Positions 46,703-54,303 of a DNA stretch of 64,000 bases are shown here, one piece after another. Each line of letters starts with the position of its first letter. The first letter of the stretch is position 1. This DNA is from Dasania phycosphaerae. GTDB lineage: Bacteria; Pseudomonadota; Gammaproteobacteria; Pseudomonadales; Dasaniaceae. A model generated the notes under the pieces. That model was given only the letters and a program-made list of their open reading frames with translations. It was not told the origin of the DNA and searched no databases. A program made the translations under genes and the position numbers. The stretch spans positions 248,001 through 312,000 of the forward strand of contig NZ_JAPTGG010000002.1 of the NCBI RefSeq assembly GCF_026891035.1, written 5' to 3'.

Positions 46703-47137
46703 TTAACCTTTAACCCTGGTAGGAATGACGCACAAAGTATCCCAATCTCTCAACCAGTAAAGAGTCAAACAAGCAGCCAGCATAGGCCAAGCGGCAAAAA
46801 ACAATAGATTATCAAAGGGAAGCAAATACATTTTGTAGGAAGAAAAGGTTGAAACAGCATGAATTAACAGAACAGCACCGTAACTCCAGCGGCGCCAAAG
46901 CCCTGCAACAAATGCCAGTACTAATAACAGTTCTATAGCGCCAACAACATAAGAAACATTTTGACTTAGCCAATCGATGCCATAAAAGCCCGAAAACACC
47001 TTACTGCTGTGGGCCGGGTTAATAAATTTGTCTAGTGTCCACATTAGCATCACTACAAAGACACCTAGCCGTAACATGAGCAATGAACGGGACAAGGGGA
47101 TTCGTAGGGTGTCATTGGTGGAAGTATGCGAATTCAT
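46703..47137 (-). CDS. DoxX-like integral membrane protein
   Basis: 144 residues from ATG 47137, which has AGGAG eight bases upstream (the longer frame to 47251 overlaps the previous gene and lacks a ribosome site). Four hydrophobic helices, with LMLRLGVFVVMLMWTLDKF and GAIELLLVLAFVAGLWRR as in DoxX/DoxD relatives. Function unknown; relatives are linked to redox or sulfur metabolism. Last gene of the arsS operon. Confidence 0.75.
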   Translation of the reverse strand: MNSHTSTNDTLRIPLSRSLLMLRLGVFVVMLMWTLDKFINPAHSSKVFSGFYGIDWLSQNVSYVVGAIELLLVLAFVAGLWRRWSYGAVLLIHAVSTFSSYKMYLLPFDNLLFFAAWPMLAACLTLYWLRDWDTLCVIPTRVKG

Positions 47138-47162
47138 TAGGGGTTCTCCTGGGTGAAATAAT

Positions 47163-47804
47163 TTATGTATCAGCGCCACAATGGCTGACACCACAATGAG
47201 GCAGCCAACCTGCAGGTAAGTGCCGTAAATCTTGGGGTTCATCAATATCATGCAAAGGTGTAAATACTTTTAGCGACCATTCTTGCGCCAGTATCCGCTG
47301 TCGTGTAAATCTGGCTACTGTATCGGTACTCCAAAGCATGTCAGAAAATATTGAAGGGAGGTGACGATTCATGCCCAATAACGCATAGCCACCATCACTT
47401 ACCGGCACCATACAGGTATCGTGGCACTCTAACGCCAATGCCGCCTCACGGAGTCTTTCAGCCGTAAGGCTGGGGCAATCACTACCGATTAACAAAATGG
47501 ATTCGCCACTTGATGTTACTCGTTGAGACGCTCTAGCTAAACGCTCGCCTAAATCACCTTGCCCTTGCTCGGACCATGCCAGTGCCGCAGGTAATGGCAA
47601 CTCCTGCCAAGCGGAGTGTAGAGTAGAAGGGGACACACAAAGTTCCGTAGGTCCAATATTAGCTGCTAAGGCTTGCTCGACGGTATGGATTAGCAATCTC
47701 TTGGCTAATTGTGCTGACCCCTGCAAACCCAACGCAGGTATTAATCGTGTTTTCGCCACACCGGCTAACGGCACTTTAGCGAATATAACAATACGTACTG
47801 CCAT
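47163..47804 (-). CDS. DUF2064 glycosyltransferase-like protein (radical-SAM-associated transferase 1)
   Basis: GT-A-like nucleotidyl/glycosyl transferase family that travels with the arsenosugar radical SAM protein. KVPLAGVAKTRLIPALG matches the family's KTRL nucleotide-binding block; GSDCPSLTAERL is the D-x-P metal site; SDGGYALLGMN is also typical. 213 residues. AAGGAAT precedes the ATG. Likely adds or transfers the sugar/alkyl group during arsenosugar assembly; that role is inferred from context. Confidence 0.88.
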   Translation of the reverse strand: MAVRIVIFAKVPLAGVAKTRLIPALGLQGSAQLAKRLLIHTVEQALAANIGPTELCVSPSTLHSAWQELPLPAALAWSEQGQGDLGERLARASQRVTSSGESILLIGSDCPSLTAERLREAALALECHDTCMVPVSDGGYALLGMNRHLPSIFSDMLWSTDTVARFTRQRILAQEWSLKVFTPLHDIDEPQDLRHLPAGWLPHCGVSHCGADT

Positions 47805-47870
47805 TAGCGTATTCCTTATTGAGCATAGTCAGCATGTAGAAAGATGATAGCTAACGCGCTGTAGATATCG

Positions 47871-48698
47871 TTATCGTTTTGCATTGAGGCGCCAGTCATA
47901 AGCTATAAAATCTATATCGGCGTCAGCTGTTCTTAGCTTTTCTACTAGATCTTTTGAAATTCCCATTTCAGCAGCATGTGCCAGCAAAAAATCTTCAAGC
48001 CGAAAAAAACCTCGCCAGCCTTTCTCAAAATCTTCACGATACCATTTAAAAATAGATGATAGTTTTATTGTCTCTCCGTCAATATAATTACGCTTGCTAT
48101 CACTGAGAAATAACAGGGTTTGCTGATCTAATTGTTTATCAAGCTTATCACCGTCATAGGCTTCTGCCCGTAAAGCTGGGCAGCCAATACTGGCGCAGTT
48201 AACCGCAAAGTGAATACGTGGATCGTTATAACGGCCAGCACCCCGAATCAAGTTGTGTTCAATATCATCTAGTGTCCGTGTCTTACCTAACAAGGGAATG
48301 AATTCTTTGCTCCACGGAGAACTATACCAGCTACCTAATTCTTTAATTGATTCTATGTCTGGCCACGCCGTTAAAATTAACGCTACAGTGGCGGCATTGT
48401 AAGCATTAATCAAAAACGCCAATTGCTGTTGTTTTGACCATAGATTGAATTGCGGCTCTGTAATACCTGCAAGCATATTTAAATATTGCGTGAGCTTATC
48501 TTTATCTCTCATCATCGCTTGATAATCGATAGTGGTAGATTTACCGCCATCTTGCGTTTGAATGTTTTCTTTGAGCAACTTATCCCAGGCAGTATGATTG
48601 ATACTTTGAGAAGTAGCATTGGTAGCAAAAGCGACTTGGTTTACGCTAATAATTAAGGCTGAAAACAAAAGCAACCCATAAACTTTTAACACTTTCAT
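47871..48698 (-). CDS. DUF547-domain secreted protein
   Basis: 275 residues with a signal peptide (about 1-25). The DUF547 core is QLAFLINAYNAATVALIL, a block IKELGSWYSSPWSKEF and HFAVNCASIGCPALRAEAYDG, which has a conserved Cys pair (NCASIGCP). Often found near vitamin/arsenic and radical SAM genes; biochemical role unknown. GGAG precedes the ATG. Operon member between the flavoprotein and the DUF2064 transferase. Confidence 0.88.
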   Translation of the reverse strand: MKVLKVYGLLLFSALIISVNQVAFATNATSQSINHTAWDKLLKENIQTQDGGKSTTIDYQAMMRDKDKLTQYLNMLAGITEPQFNLWSKQQQLAFLINAYNAATVALILTAWPDIESIKELGSWYSSPWSKEFIPLLGKTRTLDDIEHNLIRGAGRYNDPRIHFAVNCASIGCPALRAEAYDGDKLDKQLDQQTLLFLSDSKRNYIDGETIKLSSIFKWYREDFEKGWRGFFRLEDFLLAHAAEMGISKDLVEKLRTADADIDFIAYDWRLNAKR

Positions 48699-48734
48699 TT
48701 ATATCTCCGATGAATTTTGCAGCGCTTAAAATTG

Positions 48735-50930
48735 TTAGCTATTATCATGGCTTGCTGTAGCCTTGTTAGCCGCCGTAGGCTTCCCCCTACGCCAGTCATG
48801 ATACTTGCCTAGCCACAGTAAAACTTTTTGCGGCGCATGGGCGCGTTTCCATTCCCCTGCAGCATATTTGTTGGCTTCCGCCCAAGTGGGGTAGGCGTGA
48901 ATGGTGCCGAGAACTTTGTTGAGACCTAGGCCGTGCTTCATAGCCAAGACAAATTCAGCCATCAAATCACCACCATGCTCACCAACAATTGTCACGCCAA
49001 GAATTTTATCCTTACCGGGCACGGTGAGTACTTTCACAAAACCGTAAGCGGCACCATCGGTAATCGCACGATCGAGGTCGTCTAATCCGTAGCGCGTTAC
49101 CTCAACGGCAATACCTTTTTCCTTGGCTTCTTGTTCATTAATCCCAACACGAGCAACTTCCGGATCGATAAAGGTGGTCCATGGAATAACACGGTAATCA
49201 ACCTTGAATTTTTTGAATTGGCCGAAAAGCGCATTGACGGCGGCATACCAAGCCTGATGTGCCGCCGTATGAGTAAATTGATAAGGCCCGGTGACATCAC
49301 CTGCGGCTAGAATATTTGGATACAGCGTCTCTTGATAATGGTTGGTTACGATGGTGCGGTTAGTTTCTATGCCCAATTCCTCAAGGCCGTAACCTTTTAA
49401 CCTTGCAACACGGCCCACCGCGCAGAGTAAGGCATCGAAGGGTATAACTTTTTCTACCCCCTCGTGTTCCACCACCAGAAACTTGCCTTCGCTGCTCTGT
49501 TCACAGCGCAAGGCCTTGTGATTAGTCAGCACGCTGACGCCATCAGCTTCCAATGAGGCTAGAGCTAGGTCGGTTACGTCTTCGTCTTCGCGCATCATGA
49601 TCCGTTCAGCCATTTCTACCTGAACAACTTCTGAGCCTAAACGAGCAAAGCTTTGTGCGAGCTCGCAACCAATAGGGCCGCCACCCAACACTACCAGCCG
49701 TTTGGGGGCCTCATCGAGTTTGGCAAACTCATCCCAAAGTGTATCGCTGGTAACATAACCCACTTCTTCAATACCAGGTAGCGGCGGTACAAATGGGCTT
49801 GCGCCGGTAGCTAGCACTATAGCGCGGCCTGTGAGGTGCTGTATGCTGCCATCAATATGTTTGATTTCTACGGTCCAAGGGTCAATAAGCTTGGCATAAG
49901 CTTGTATAACCTCAACGCCTAATTTTTGGTAACGCTCAACACTATCGTGCGGCTCTACCTTGGCAACCACGTCGTGTACGCGCTGCATTATTTTGCGAAA
50001 GCTGAATATAGGGTTGGCATCCTCTAGACCGTAATGGCTGGCATTGCGCATTTGCTGCGCCAGCTTTGCGCTTTTAATCAGCGCCTTGCTTGGCACACAG
50101 CCATAGTTAAGGCAATCTCCGCCCATTTTGTGGGCCTCTATAAGCGTCACCTTGGCCTTAACTGCAGCAGCAATATAGGCTGTAACCAAGCCACCGGCAC
50201 CGGCACCAATCACGATGAGGTTACGGTCAAAATATTTGGGTTTTTGATATTGCGCATATACACGACGCGATTTAATCACCGCTAATAATTTTTTAGCAAT
50301 TAACGGAAACAAACCTAGCAAGGCAAATGACAGCAGCAACGATGGCGATAAAATACCCGATAAACTATTCAGTTGCGCCAACTGTGTGCCTGCGTTCACA
50401 AAAACCACCGTTCCAGCTAACATGCCAAGCTGGCTAACCCAATAAAACGTAGCTGCGCGTATGGGCGTCAGCCCCAGCAACAAGTTGATTAAGAAAAAGG
50501 GGAATATAGGCACCAGCCGCAAGGTGAATAAATAAAATGCGCCGTCTTTTGCAATGCCTTCATTAATGGGTTTAAGGCGATCACCAAAACGTTTTTGCAC
50601 GGTATCGCTTAATAAGTAACGTGAAACTAAAAACGCGAGAGTGGCCCCAATTGAGCTAGCGAAGGACACAATAACCGTACCCCACATCAAACCAAACAAG
50701 GCACCAGCAGCCAATGTCATTATTGCAGCACCCGGAAGCGATAAGGCGGTCACAACAACATATAGCAACAAAAAGGAGCTGCCGACGAGTAAGGGGCTTG
50801 CTACGCGCCAAGATTCAAATTGAGTCAGCCCATTTTTTAAGCCATCTAAAGTGAGTAAACTATCGAGGCCAAAGTAAAAAAATCCTGCAACCATCACGGC
50901 TATTACAATTAATAATAGTATCTTCTTCAT
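48735..50930 (-). CDS. VTT-domain/mercuric-reductase-like flavoprotein disulfide oxidoreductase fusion
   Basis: 731 residues: an N-terminal membrane part of the TVP38/TMEM64 (VTT/SNARE-assoc) type with about 5 helices (about 1-215), then a class I pyridine-nucleotide disulfide oxidoreductase. FAD block NLIVIGAGAGGLVTAYIAA, redox pair C-x4-C in GGDCLNYGCVPSKALIK, NAD block VVLGGGPIGCELAQSFARLG, second FAD block LAAGDVTGPYQFTH and C-terminal dimerisation domain with HAYPTWAEA. It lacks the mercuric-binding Cys-Cys tail of MerA. Such fusions recur in arsenosugar clusters; it may supply electrons for thiol or arsenic redox chemistry at the membrane. Confidence 0.88.
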   Translation of the reverse strand: MKKILLLIVIAVMVAGFFYFGLDSLLTLDGLKNGLTQFESWRVASPLLVGSSFLLLYVVVTALSLPGAAIMTLAAGALFGLMWGTVIVSFASSIGATLAFLVSRYLLSDTVQKRFGDRLKPINEGIAKDGAFYLFTLRLVPIFPFFLINLLLGLTPIRAATFYWVSQLGMLAGTVVFVNAGTQLAQLNSLSGILSPSLLLSFALLGLFPLIAKKLLAVIKSRRVYAQYQKPKYFDRNLIVIGAGAGGLVTAYIAAAVKAKVTLIEAHKMGGDCLNYGCVPSKALIKSAKLAQQMRNASHYGLEDANPIFSFRKIMQRVHDVVAKVEPHDSVERYQKLGVEVIQAYAKLIDPWTVEIKHIDGSIQHLTGRAIVLATGASPFVPPLPGIEEVGYVTSDTLWDEFAKLDEAPKRLVVLGGGPIGCELAQSFARLGSEVVQVEMAERIMMREDEDVTDLALASLEADGVSVLTNHKALRCEQSSEGKFLVVEHEGVEKVIPFDALLCAVGRVARLKGYGLEELGIETNRTIVTNHYQETLYPNILAAGDVTGPYQFTHTAAHQAWYAAVNALFGQFKKFKVDYRVIPWTTFIDPEVARVGINEQEAKEKGIAVEVTRYGLDDLDRAITDGAAYGFVKVLTVPGKDKILGVTIVGEHGGDLMAEFVLAMKHGLGLNKVLGTIHAYPTWAEANKYAAGEWKRAHAPQKVLLWLGKYHDWRRGKPTAANKATASHDNS

Positions 50931-50978
50931 TTAATGTTCCAAGTCATTAATCTTGTTGATGGATTCTCTATTAGCATG

Positions 50979-51932
50979 CTACAGGTTACCGCCACAGCTA
51001 CTGCCTTGGCCGGCAGTGCAACCAAAGCAATGTTCCGCCACACAAATTGCTTTACCTTTCAAATCATTATCCAACACATCTCGTAAGTGTTGACGCTTGC
51101 CACCACCCAAAGTCAGTTCCAATTGCTGATTAAAATCGCAGTCATATAAGTAACCTTGCCAATCTACGCTTAACAGTGATCGGCACATAACGTGTTCAAT
51201 ATTTTCTTCGACATAATTGTCTTTCAGTAATTTTATATAGTCGTGAAATTTACCCTTAGAAATCAACGTGGATCCAAAACGTTTAATGGGCATATTGGCC
51301 AATGCATACAGATTATTGAATTGAATGCCAAAATGTTTATGCAGCTCGCGCTTGAAGTCGATTTCTAGTGCTTGTTGCTTGGGTGGCAGTGTCGCCCCCT
51401 GAGGGTTGTAAACCAGATTGAGGCGTAATTTGCCATCTGCGCCGCCATAACCTAGCGTATTCAGCTTTTGCAGTGCAGCAATGCTTTTGTCAAAAACGCC
51501 TTCGCCGCGCTGTTTATCCACGTTAGCCAGTGAATAGCAGGGCAGGGATGCGACAACTTCTACCTGGTTTTCAGCTAGAAATTCAGCTAGGCCGTCTTGG
51601 CCTGGCTCAAACAAAATAGTGAGATTGCAACGGTCGATAACGTGCACCCCAGCAGCGTGGGCTGCTACTACTAAATAGCGAAAGTCCTCGTGTAATTCCG
51701 GTGCGCCACCGGTCAAGTCTAGGGTTGTTATCCCACGCGCCTTGATTACCGGAAGTATCAAATCCAAGGTCTCCCTGTCCATCATCTCTGTGCGATGAGG
51801 CCCTGCATTAACATGGCAGTGCAGGCAGCGTTGATTGCACTTATAGCCTAGGTTCACTTGTAGCGTTTCTAGGCTTTGGCGCTCGATGGCCGGAAAATCC
51901 GTAACTTCCAAAAGAGGTAAGGTTGCGTGCAT
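50979..51932 (-). CDS. arsS: Arsenosugar biosynthesis radical SAM protein ArsS
   Basis: Radical SAM enzyme proposed to attach the 5'-deoxyadenosyl group to dimethylarsenite on the way to arsenosugars. The iron-sulfur motif is C-x3-C-x2-C, Cys32/Cys36/Cys39 (LGYKCNQRCLHCHVNAGP). TLDLTGGAPELH is the SAM-binding GGE-like block. The C-terminal domain (DUF3641-like) ends in a Cys-rich motif HCFGCTAGQGSSCGG; some relatives carry selenocysteine nearby, but this gene uses Cys and has no in-frame TGA. GGGAG precedes the ATG. First gene of the arsS-flavoprotein-DUF547-DUF2064-DoxX operon, behind an ECF-type promoter. Confidence 0.93.
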   Translation of the reverse strand: MHATLPLLEVTDFPAIERQSLETLQVNLGYKCNQRCLHCHVNAGPHRTEMMDRETLDLILPVIKARGITTLDLTGGAPELHEDFRYLVVAAHAAGVHVIDRCNLTILFEPGQDGLAEFLAENQVEVVASLPCYSLANVDKQRGEGVFDKSIAALQKLNTLGYGGADGKLRLNLVYNPQGATLPPKQQALEIDFKRELHKHFGIQFNNLYALANMPIKRFGSTLISKGKFHDYIKLLKDNYVEENIEHVMCRSLLSVDWQGYLYDCDFNQQLELTLGGGKRQHLRDVLDNDLKGKAICVAEHCFGCTAGQGSSCGGNL

Positions 51933-51978
51933 TGGGCACTCCCGTATTTGAGGTCATAAAATGTGTGTTTGTAGATTG

Positions 51979-52005
51979 GTCGGAGCGTACTGTGTATTTC
52001 TTACA
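51979..52005 (-). promoter_or_regulatory. ECF-type promoter element upstream of arsS
   Basis: Minus strand TGTAAGAA (52005-51998), 15 bases, CGAC (51982-51979), then CAA. The -10-like box lies about 46 bases before the arsS ATG. Confidence 0.75.
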
Positions 52006-52215
52006 GATAAATTGGTGATATATTAAATATAAGACCAAGAAGGCCTAATAGTCTCTGTGACCTATTCATAATAAAATCTCACAGGGGAGGGTGACATACT
52101 CTAAGGTGGATATAATTATTTGCCTAATATCTATATGGCCTGCAACGAAGTAGTGATGAAAAATATAAAATGATCAATTCAATTTACAATAGAAAATTCA
52201 GCGTGACACAATTTC

Positions 52216-52296
52216 TCAACGCCACCAGATAAATGTTGCTAAAAACACAGCAACAACAATCAGTGCTTGCCAAGGGATATAACTAACTGAGATAGG
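52216..52296 (-). other. In-frame membrane-helix segment after the anti-sigma amber stop
   Basis: Directly after the TAG of the anti-sigma gene, the same frame runs on for 26 codons to a TGA. It encodes a hydrophobic stretch (WQALIVVVAVFLATFIWW) that would make one membrane helix. No ATG, GTG or TTG start lies between the TAG and the helix, so it is either a remnant of a longer, membrane-anchored anti-sigma factor or reached by read-through. Confidence 0.45.
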
Positions 52297-52527
52297 CTAA
52301 TCTCGACGATCATCATCAGAGTTAGCTGTCAGCTGATCACTATTGTCTCCTGTAGTTCCATTAACATATTTACGAGCAATTTCTCGTAATGTGCCCATTT
52401 GTTGACCAAAGTTTCGGCAGCCAGAACACATCATCGTGTGGACCTTGAGTGCAGTACGCTCTTTTAACGACAATTCACGTTCTTGAGCATCAGACAATAG
52501 GCGAGTGACCTGCTGGCAATTCATCAT
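52297..52527 (-). CDS. Zinc-finger (zf-HC2) anti-sigma factor
   Basis: 76 residues. Zn ligands fit the anti-sigma zinc-finger pattern, Cys4 with His30-x3-Cys34-x2-Cys37 (HTMMCSGC). The start overlaps the sigma-factor stop (TCATGATG), so the two are translationally coupled. The rest is a polar Asp/Asn-rich tail, so as annotated the protein is cytoplasmic; it might release the sigma factor upon thiol or arsenic(III) binding at the Zn site, which is inference. The same frame continues past the stop with a membrane helix (separate entry). Confidence 0.85.
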   Translation of the reverse strand: MMNCQQVTRLLSDAQERELSLKERTALKVHTMMCSGCRNFGQQMGTLREIARKYVNGTTGDNSDQLTANSDDDRRD

Positions 52528-53150
52528 GATTTTTCACCTTCTATGAACCAATGGTTTTCCAAGCATTCGCGTAAACGTAACCGCGCACGGTATAGCAAGA
52601 CATGCAGATTACTGGTGGTAATATTAAGATTTTCACAGATTTCGGTGCTGTCCAATTCAATAAACTCACGCATCATAAACAAGCGTGATTGATTCTCCGG
52701 GAGGGCACTTAAACAGGTTTCAAATACTCGCCAAAAATGATCGCTTTTTACTGATTCCATAGGCTGGCTCCAAGCCGCGGGGCGCTCATCCACGTGCCAG
52801 AAGCCTTTATTATTAAACAGCTCAGCAAGATTGTCCTCGTCTTCGCAATTCTTCAGTAGGCTACTACCCTCGACTATCCGCTGACGTTTGCGGAGAGCAT
52901 CGGCAATTTTATTCTTGAGAATGGCGAATACCCACGTTTTCAATGCCGAGCGTCGGTTAAAAGAAGCCGCATTTTTCAATGCTCCCATCAGGGCTTCTTG
53001 TACTGCATCTTCCGCCAATGCCTCATCATTAAGTTGTAGAGTGGCAAATTTTAGCATCAGAACGCGTAGCTCATTTATATAGACGGGATCTGCCAATTTT
53101 ATGGTATGAGAATCCTCGGTTTTATCGTTCTGGGCCTGCTCAGCTTTCAC
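52524..53150 (-). CDS. ECF-type sigma-70 family RNA polymerase sigma factor
   Basis: About 208 residues. Region 2 (about 30-95: LQLNDEALAEDAVQEALMGALKN, RRSALKTWVFAILKNKIAD) and region 4 (about 140-195: LPENQSRLFMMREFIELDSTEICENLNIT, SNLHVLLYRARLRLRECL) are clear; there is no region 1 or 3. The start is uncertain: GTG 53150 has AAAGGA six bases upstream and overlaps the previous gene by 11 bases; ATG 53171 and GTG 53198 lack good ribosome sites. Encoded with its anti-sigma factor. Likely recognises the TGTAAGAA-N15-CGAC elements found before its own operon, arsS and arsM. Confidence 0.88.
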   Translation of the reverse strand: MKAEQAQNDKTEDSHTIKLADPVYINELRVLMLKFATLQLNDEALAEDAVQEALMGALKNAASFNRRSALKTWVFAILKNKIADALRKRQRIVEGSSLLKNCEDEDNLAELFNNKGFWHVDERPAAWSQPMESVKSDHFWRVFETCLSALPENQSRLFMMREFIELDSTEICENLNITTSNLHVLLYRARLRLRECLENHWFIEGEKS

Positions 53151-53379
53151 TATTGTTCCTTTCAACTTCATTTTTTGCTGCACTATAGGATGCGACACAA
53201 TAAGGCACCATAAAGTTTAACAATACCTGCCCCCAAGCAATCTCGTTGCCGTTAAGAAATTGGCTGCCGTGGTTGATGGTATTTAATAAGGTGCCCACCA
53301 CCAGCGATACGCGTAAGGCATTGCTTACGATATGGCGTTGTACTAGGGTTTTGGCAAATCCTGATAAGGAGTAGTGCAT
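53140..53379 (-). CDS. NrtS-like small membrane protein
   Basis: 79 residues from ATG 53379; the frame extends to a TTG at 53394 that lies upstream of the AGGA ribosome site. Two hydrophobic segments (VSNALRVSLVVGTLLNTI and WGQVLLNFMVPYCVASYSA) with the PYCV-S-Y ending match the NrtS family described as nitrate/nitrite transporters in cyanobacteria. It is the first gene of the sigma/anti-sigma operon, overlapping sigma. Nitrate transport makes little sense in this context, so another small anion or a sensor role should be considered. Confidence 0.72.
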   Translation of the reverse strand: MHYSLSGFAKTLVQRHIVSNALRVSLVVGTLLNTINHGSQFLNGNEIAWGQVLLNFMVPYCVASYSAAKNEVERNNSES

Positions 53380-53791
53380 ATTCTTCCTATTCAATTATTT
53401 GTTCTGTCCAGTTAGGGCTAGAAAGTATCTAATACAGCTCTGCAGTAGTAACTGATTTATGTCGGCTGCTGACTAGGCTATTAATACTTTAGTCGAAACT
53501 CCCTAGTTAATTCTTACAGTCGCCAATTAAATTAGTGCTGGGCAGGCAAAACAAGTCACTTAGTGATTGTGAAATTAGCAATATGTTCCGTAATACACGC
53601 CAAAATACATGCACAGGCTTAGGCCATTTGCATTTGAGGGCCGATGCTTAGTGCTCACTGAGCTGTCGACGAGGTATAACTACAATATACCCTATTTAAC
53701 ATAATATACATTATGCGAAGTTACATGAAGTGGCTGAGAGGAGGTTTGGGGTTTTGAGGACTTGTTATGTTACTGCAATCCAGCCCTCTGC
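53380..53791. other. Gene-free region upstream of the sigma operon
   Basis: 412 bases between divergent-ended units, holding the promoter element at 53492-53518. No coding sequence or terminator recognised otherwise. Confidence 0.5.
53492..53518 (-). promoter_or_regulatory. ECF-type promoter element upstream of the NrtS-sigma-anti-sigma operon
   Basis: Minus strand TGTAAGAA (53518-53511), 15 bases, CGAC (53495-53492), then TAA. Suggests autoregulation by the encoded sigma factor. About 112 bases before the first ATG. Confidence 0.75.
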
Positions 53792-54091
53792 CTAGGGGTA
53801 ATATTGCCAGCGCTTGGTGTCCATGCAAAAAGCCTGTGGGCTTTTATGGCCAGGTTTAATCTCTAAATGGTATTCCTCTAATACAAACAACATAAAGCGC
53901 TGTTGGTCACTATCTTTGGGCCGTTGGTTGATTTCTAGCTGTAGCGCTTGTTTCATTTCACCATAGCTAGGTAGCTCGGGGTCATCTAGCTGCTTGTAAA
54001 CGTATTCGTAACGAGCGCAAAAATGCTCGTTATCAGATGTGCAAGCGCTGAGCATGATGGCAATAAGAGCTATGATTATTTTAAGCGACAT
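53792..54091 (-). CDS. Small hypothetical lipoprotein
   Basis: 99 residues with a lipobox (IIALIAIMLSAC, Cys17). The mature part is hydrophilic (EHFCARYEYVYKQLDDPELPSYGEMK), with two more Cys (one in QAFCMDTKRWQYYP) that could form a disulfide. No family recognised. Divergent from the RND adaptor gene. Confidence 0.65.
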   Translation of the reverse strand: MSLKIIIALIAIMLSACTSDNEHFCARYEYVYKQLDDPELPSYGEMKQALQLEINQRPKDSDQQRFMLFVLEEYHLEIKPGHKSPQAFCMDTKRWQYYP

Positions 54092-54303
54092 ATAGGCTTA
54101 CTCATTGTTTAGGCTTTGTTATTGGTAATTTAAAACTGCAGCGGTAATGTTAGTCAATTCAGCTGGCCATATATGCCATGGTGGCTATGGCGGTTGTCGG
54201 CTACAGTCTTAATTATCATCATCGTAGACGATGCCTTAATTAATTAAGTTTATACACGCAGATCGAACATTATTCTATCTCTCTTTTCATGCAGGGCCAT
54301 ATT

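Larger units (their letters stand above)
51933..52296. other. Gene-free region between anti-sigma factor and arsS
   Basis: 364 bases. It holds the ECF-type promoter (51979-52005) and, at its right end, an in-frame continuation of the anti-sigma frame beyond its stop (52216-52296) that encodes a membrane-helix-like segment. Nothing else recognised. Confidence 0.55.

Noticed and set aside
48735..50930. Mercuric reductase MerA
   Set aside because: It has the disulfide oxidoreductase core but lacks the C-terminal Cys-Cys mercury site and has an N-terminal VTT membrane domain; no other mer genes are nearby.
50979..51070. Possible selenocysteine in the C-terminus of ArsS
   Set aside because: The motif is read with Cys codons throughout; no in-frame TGA or obvious selenocysteine insertion hairpin.
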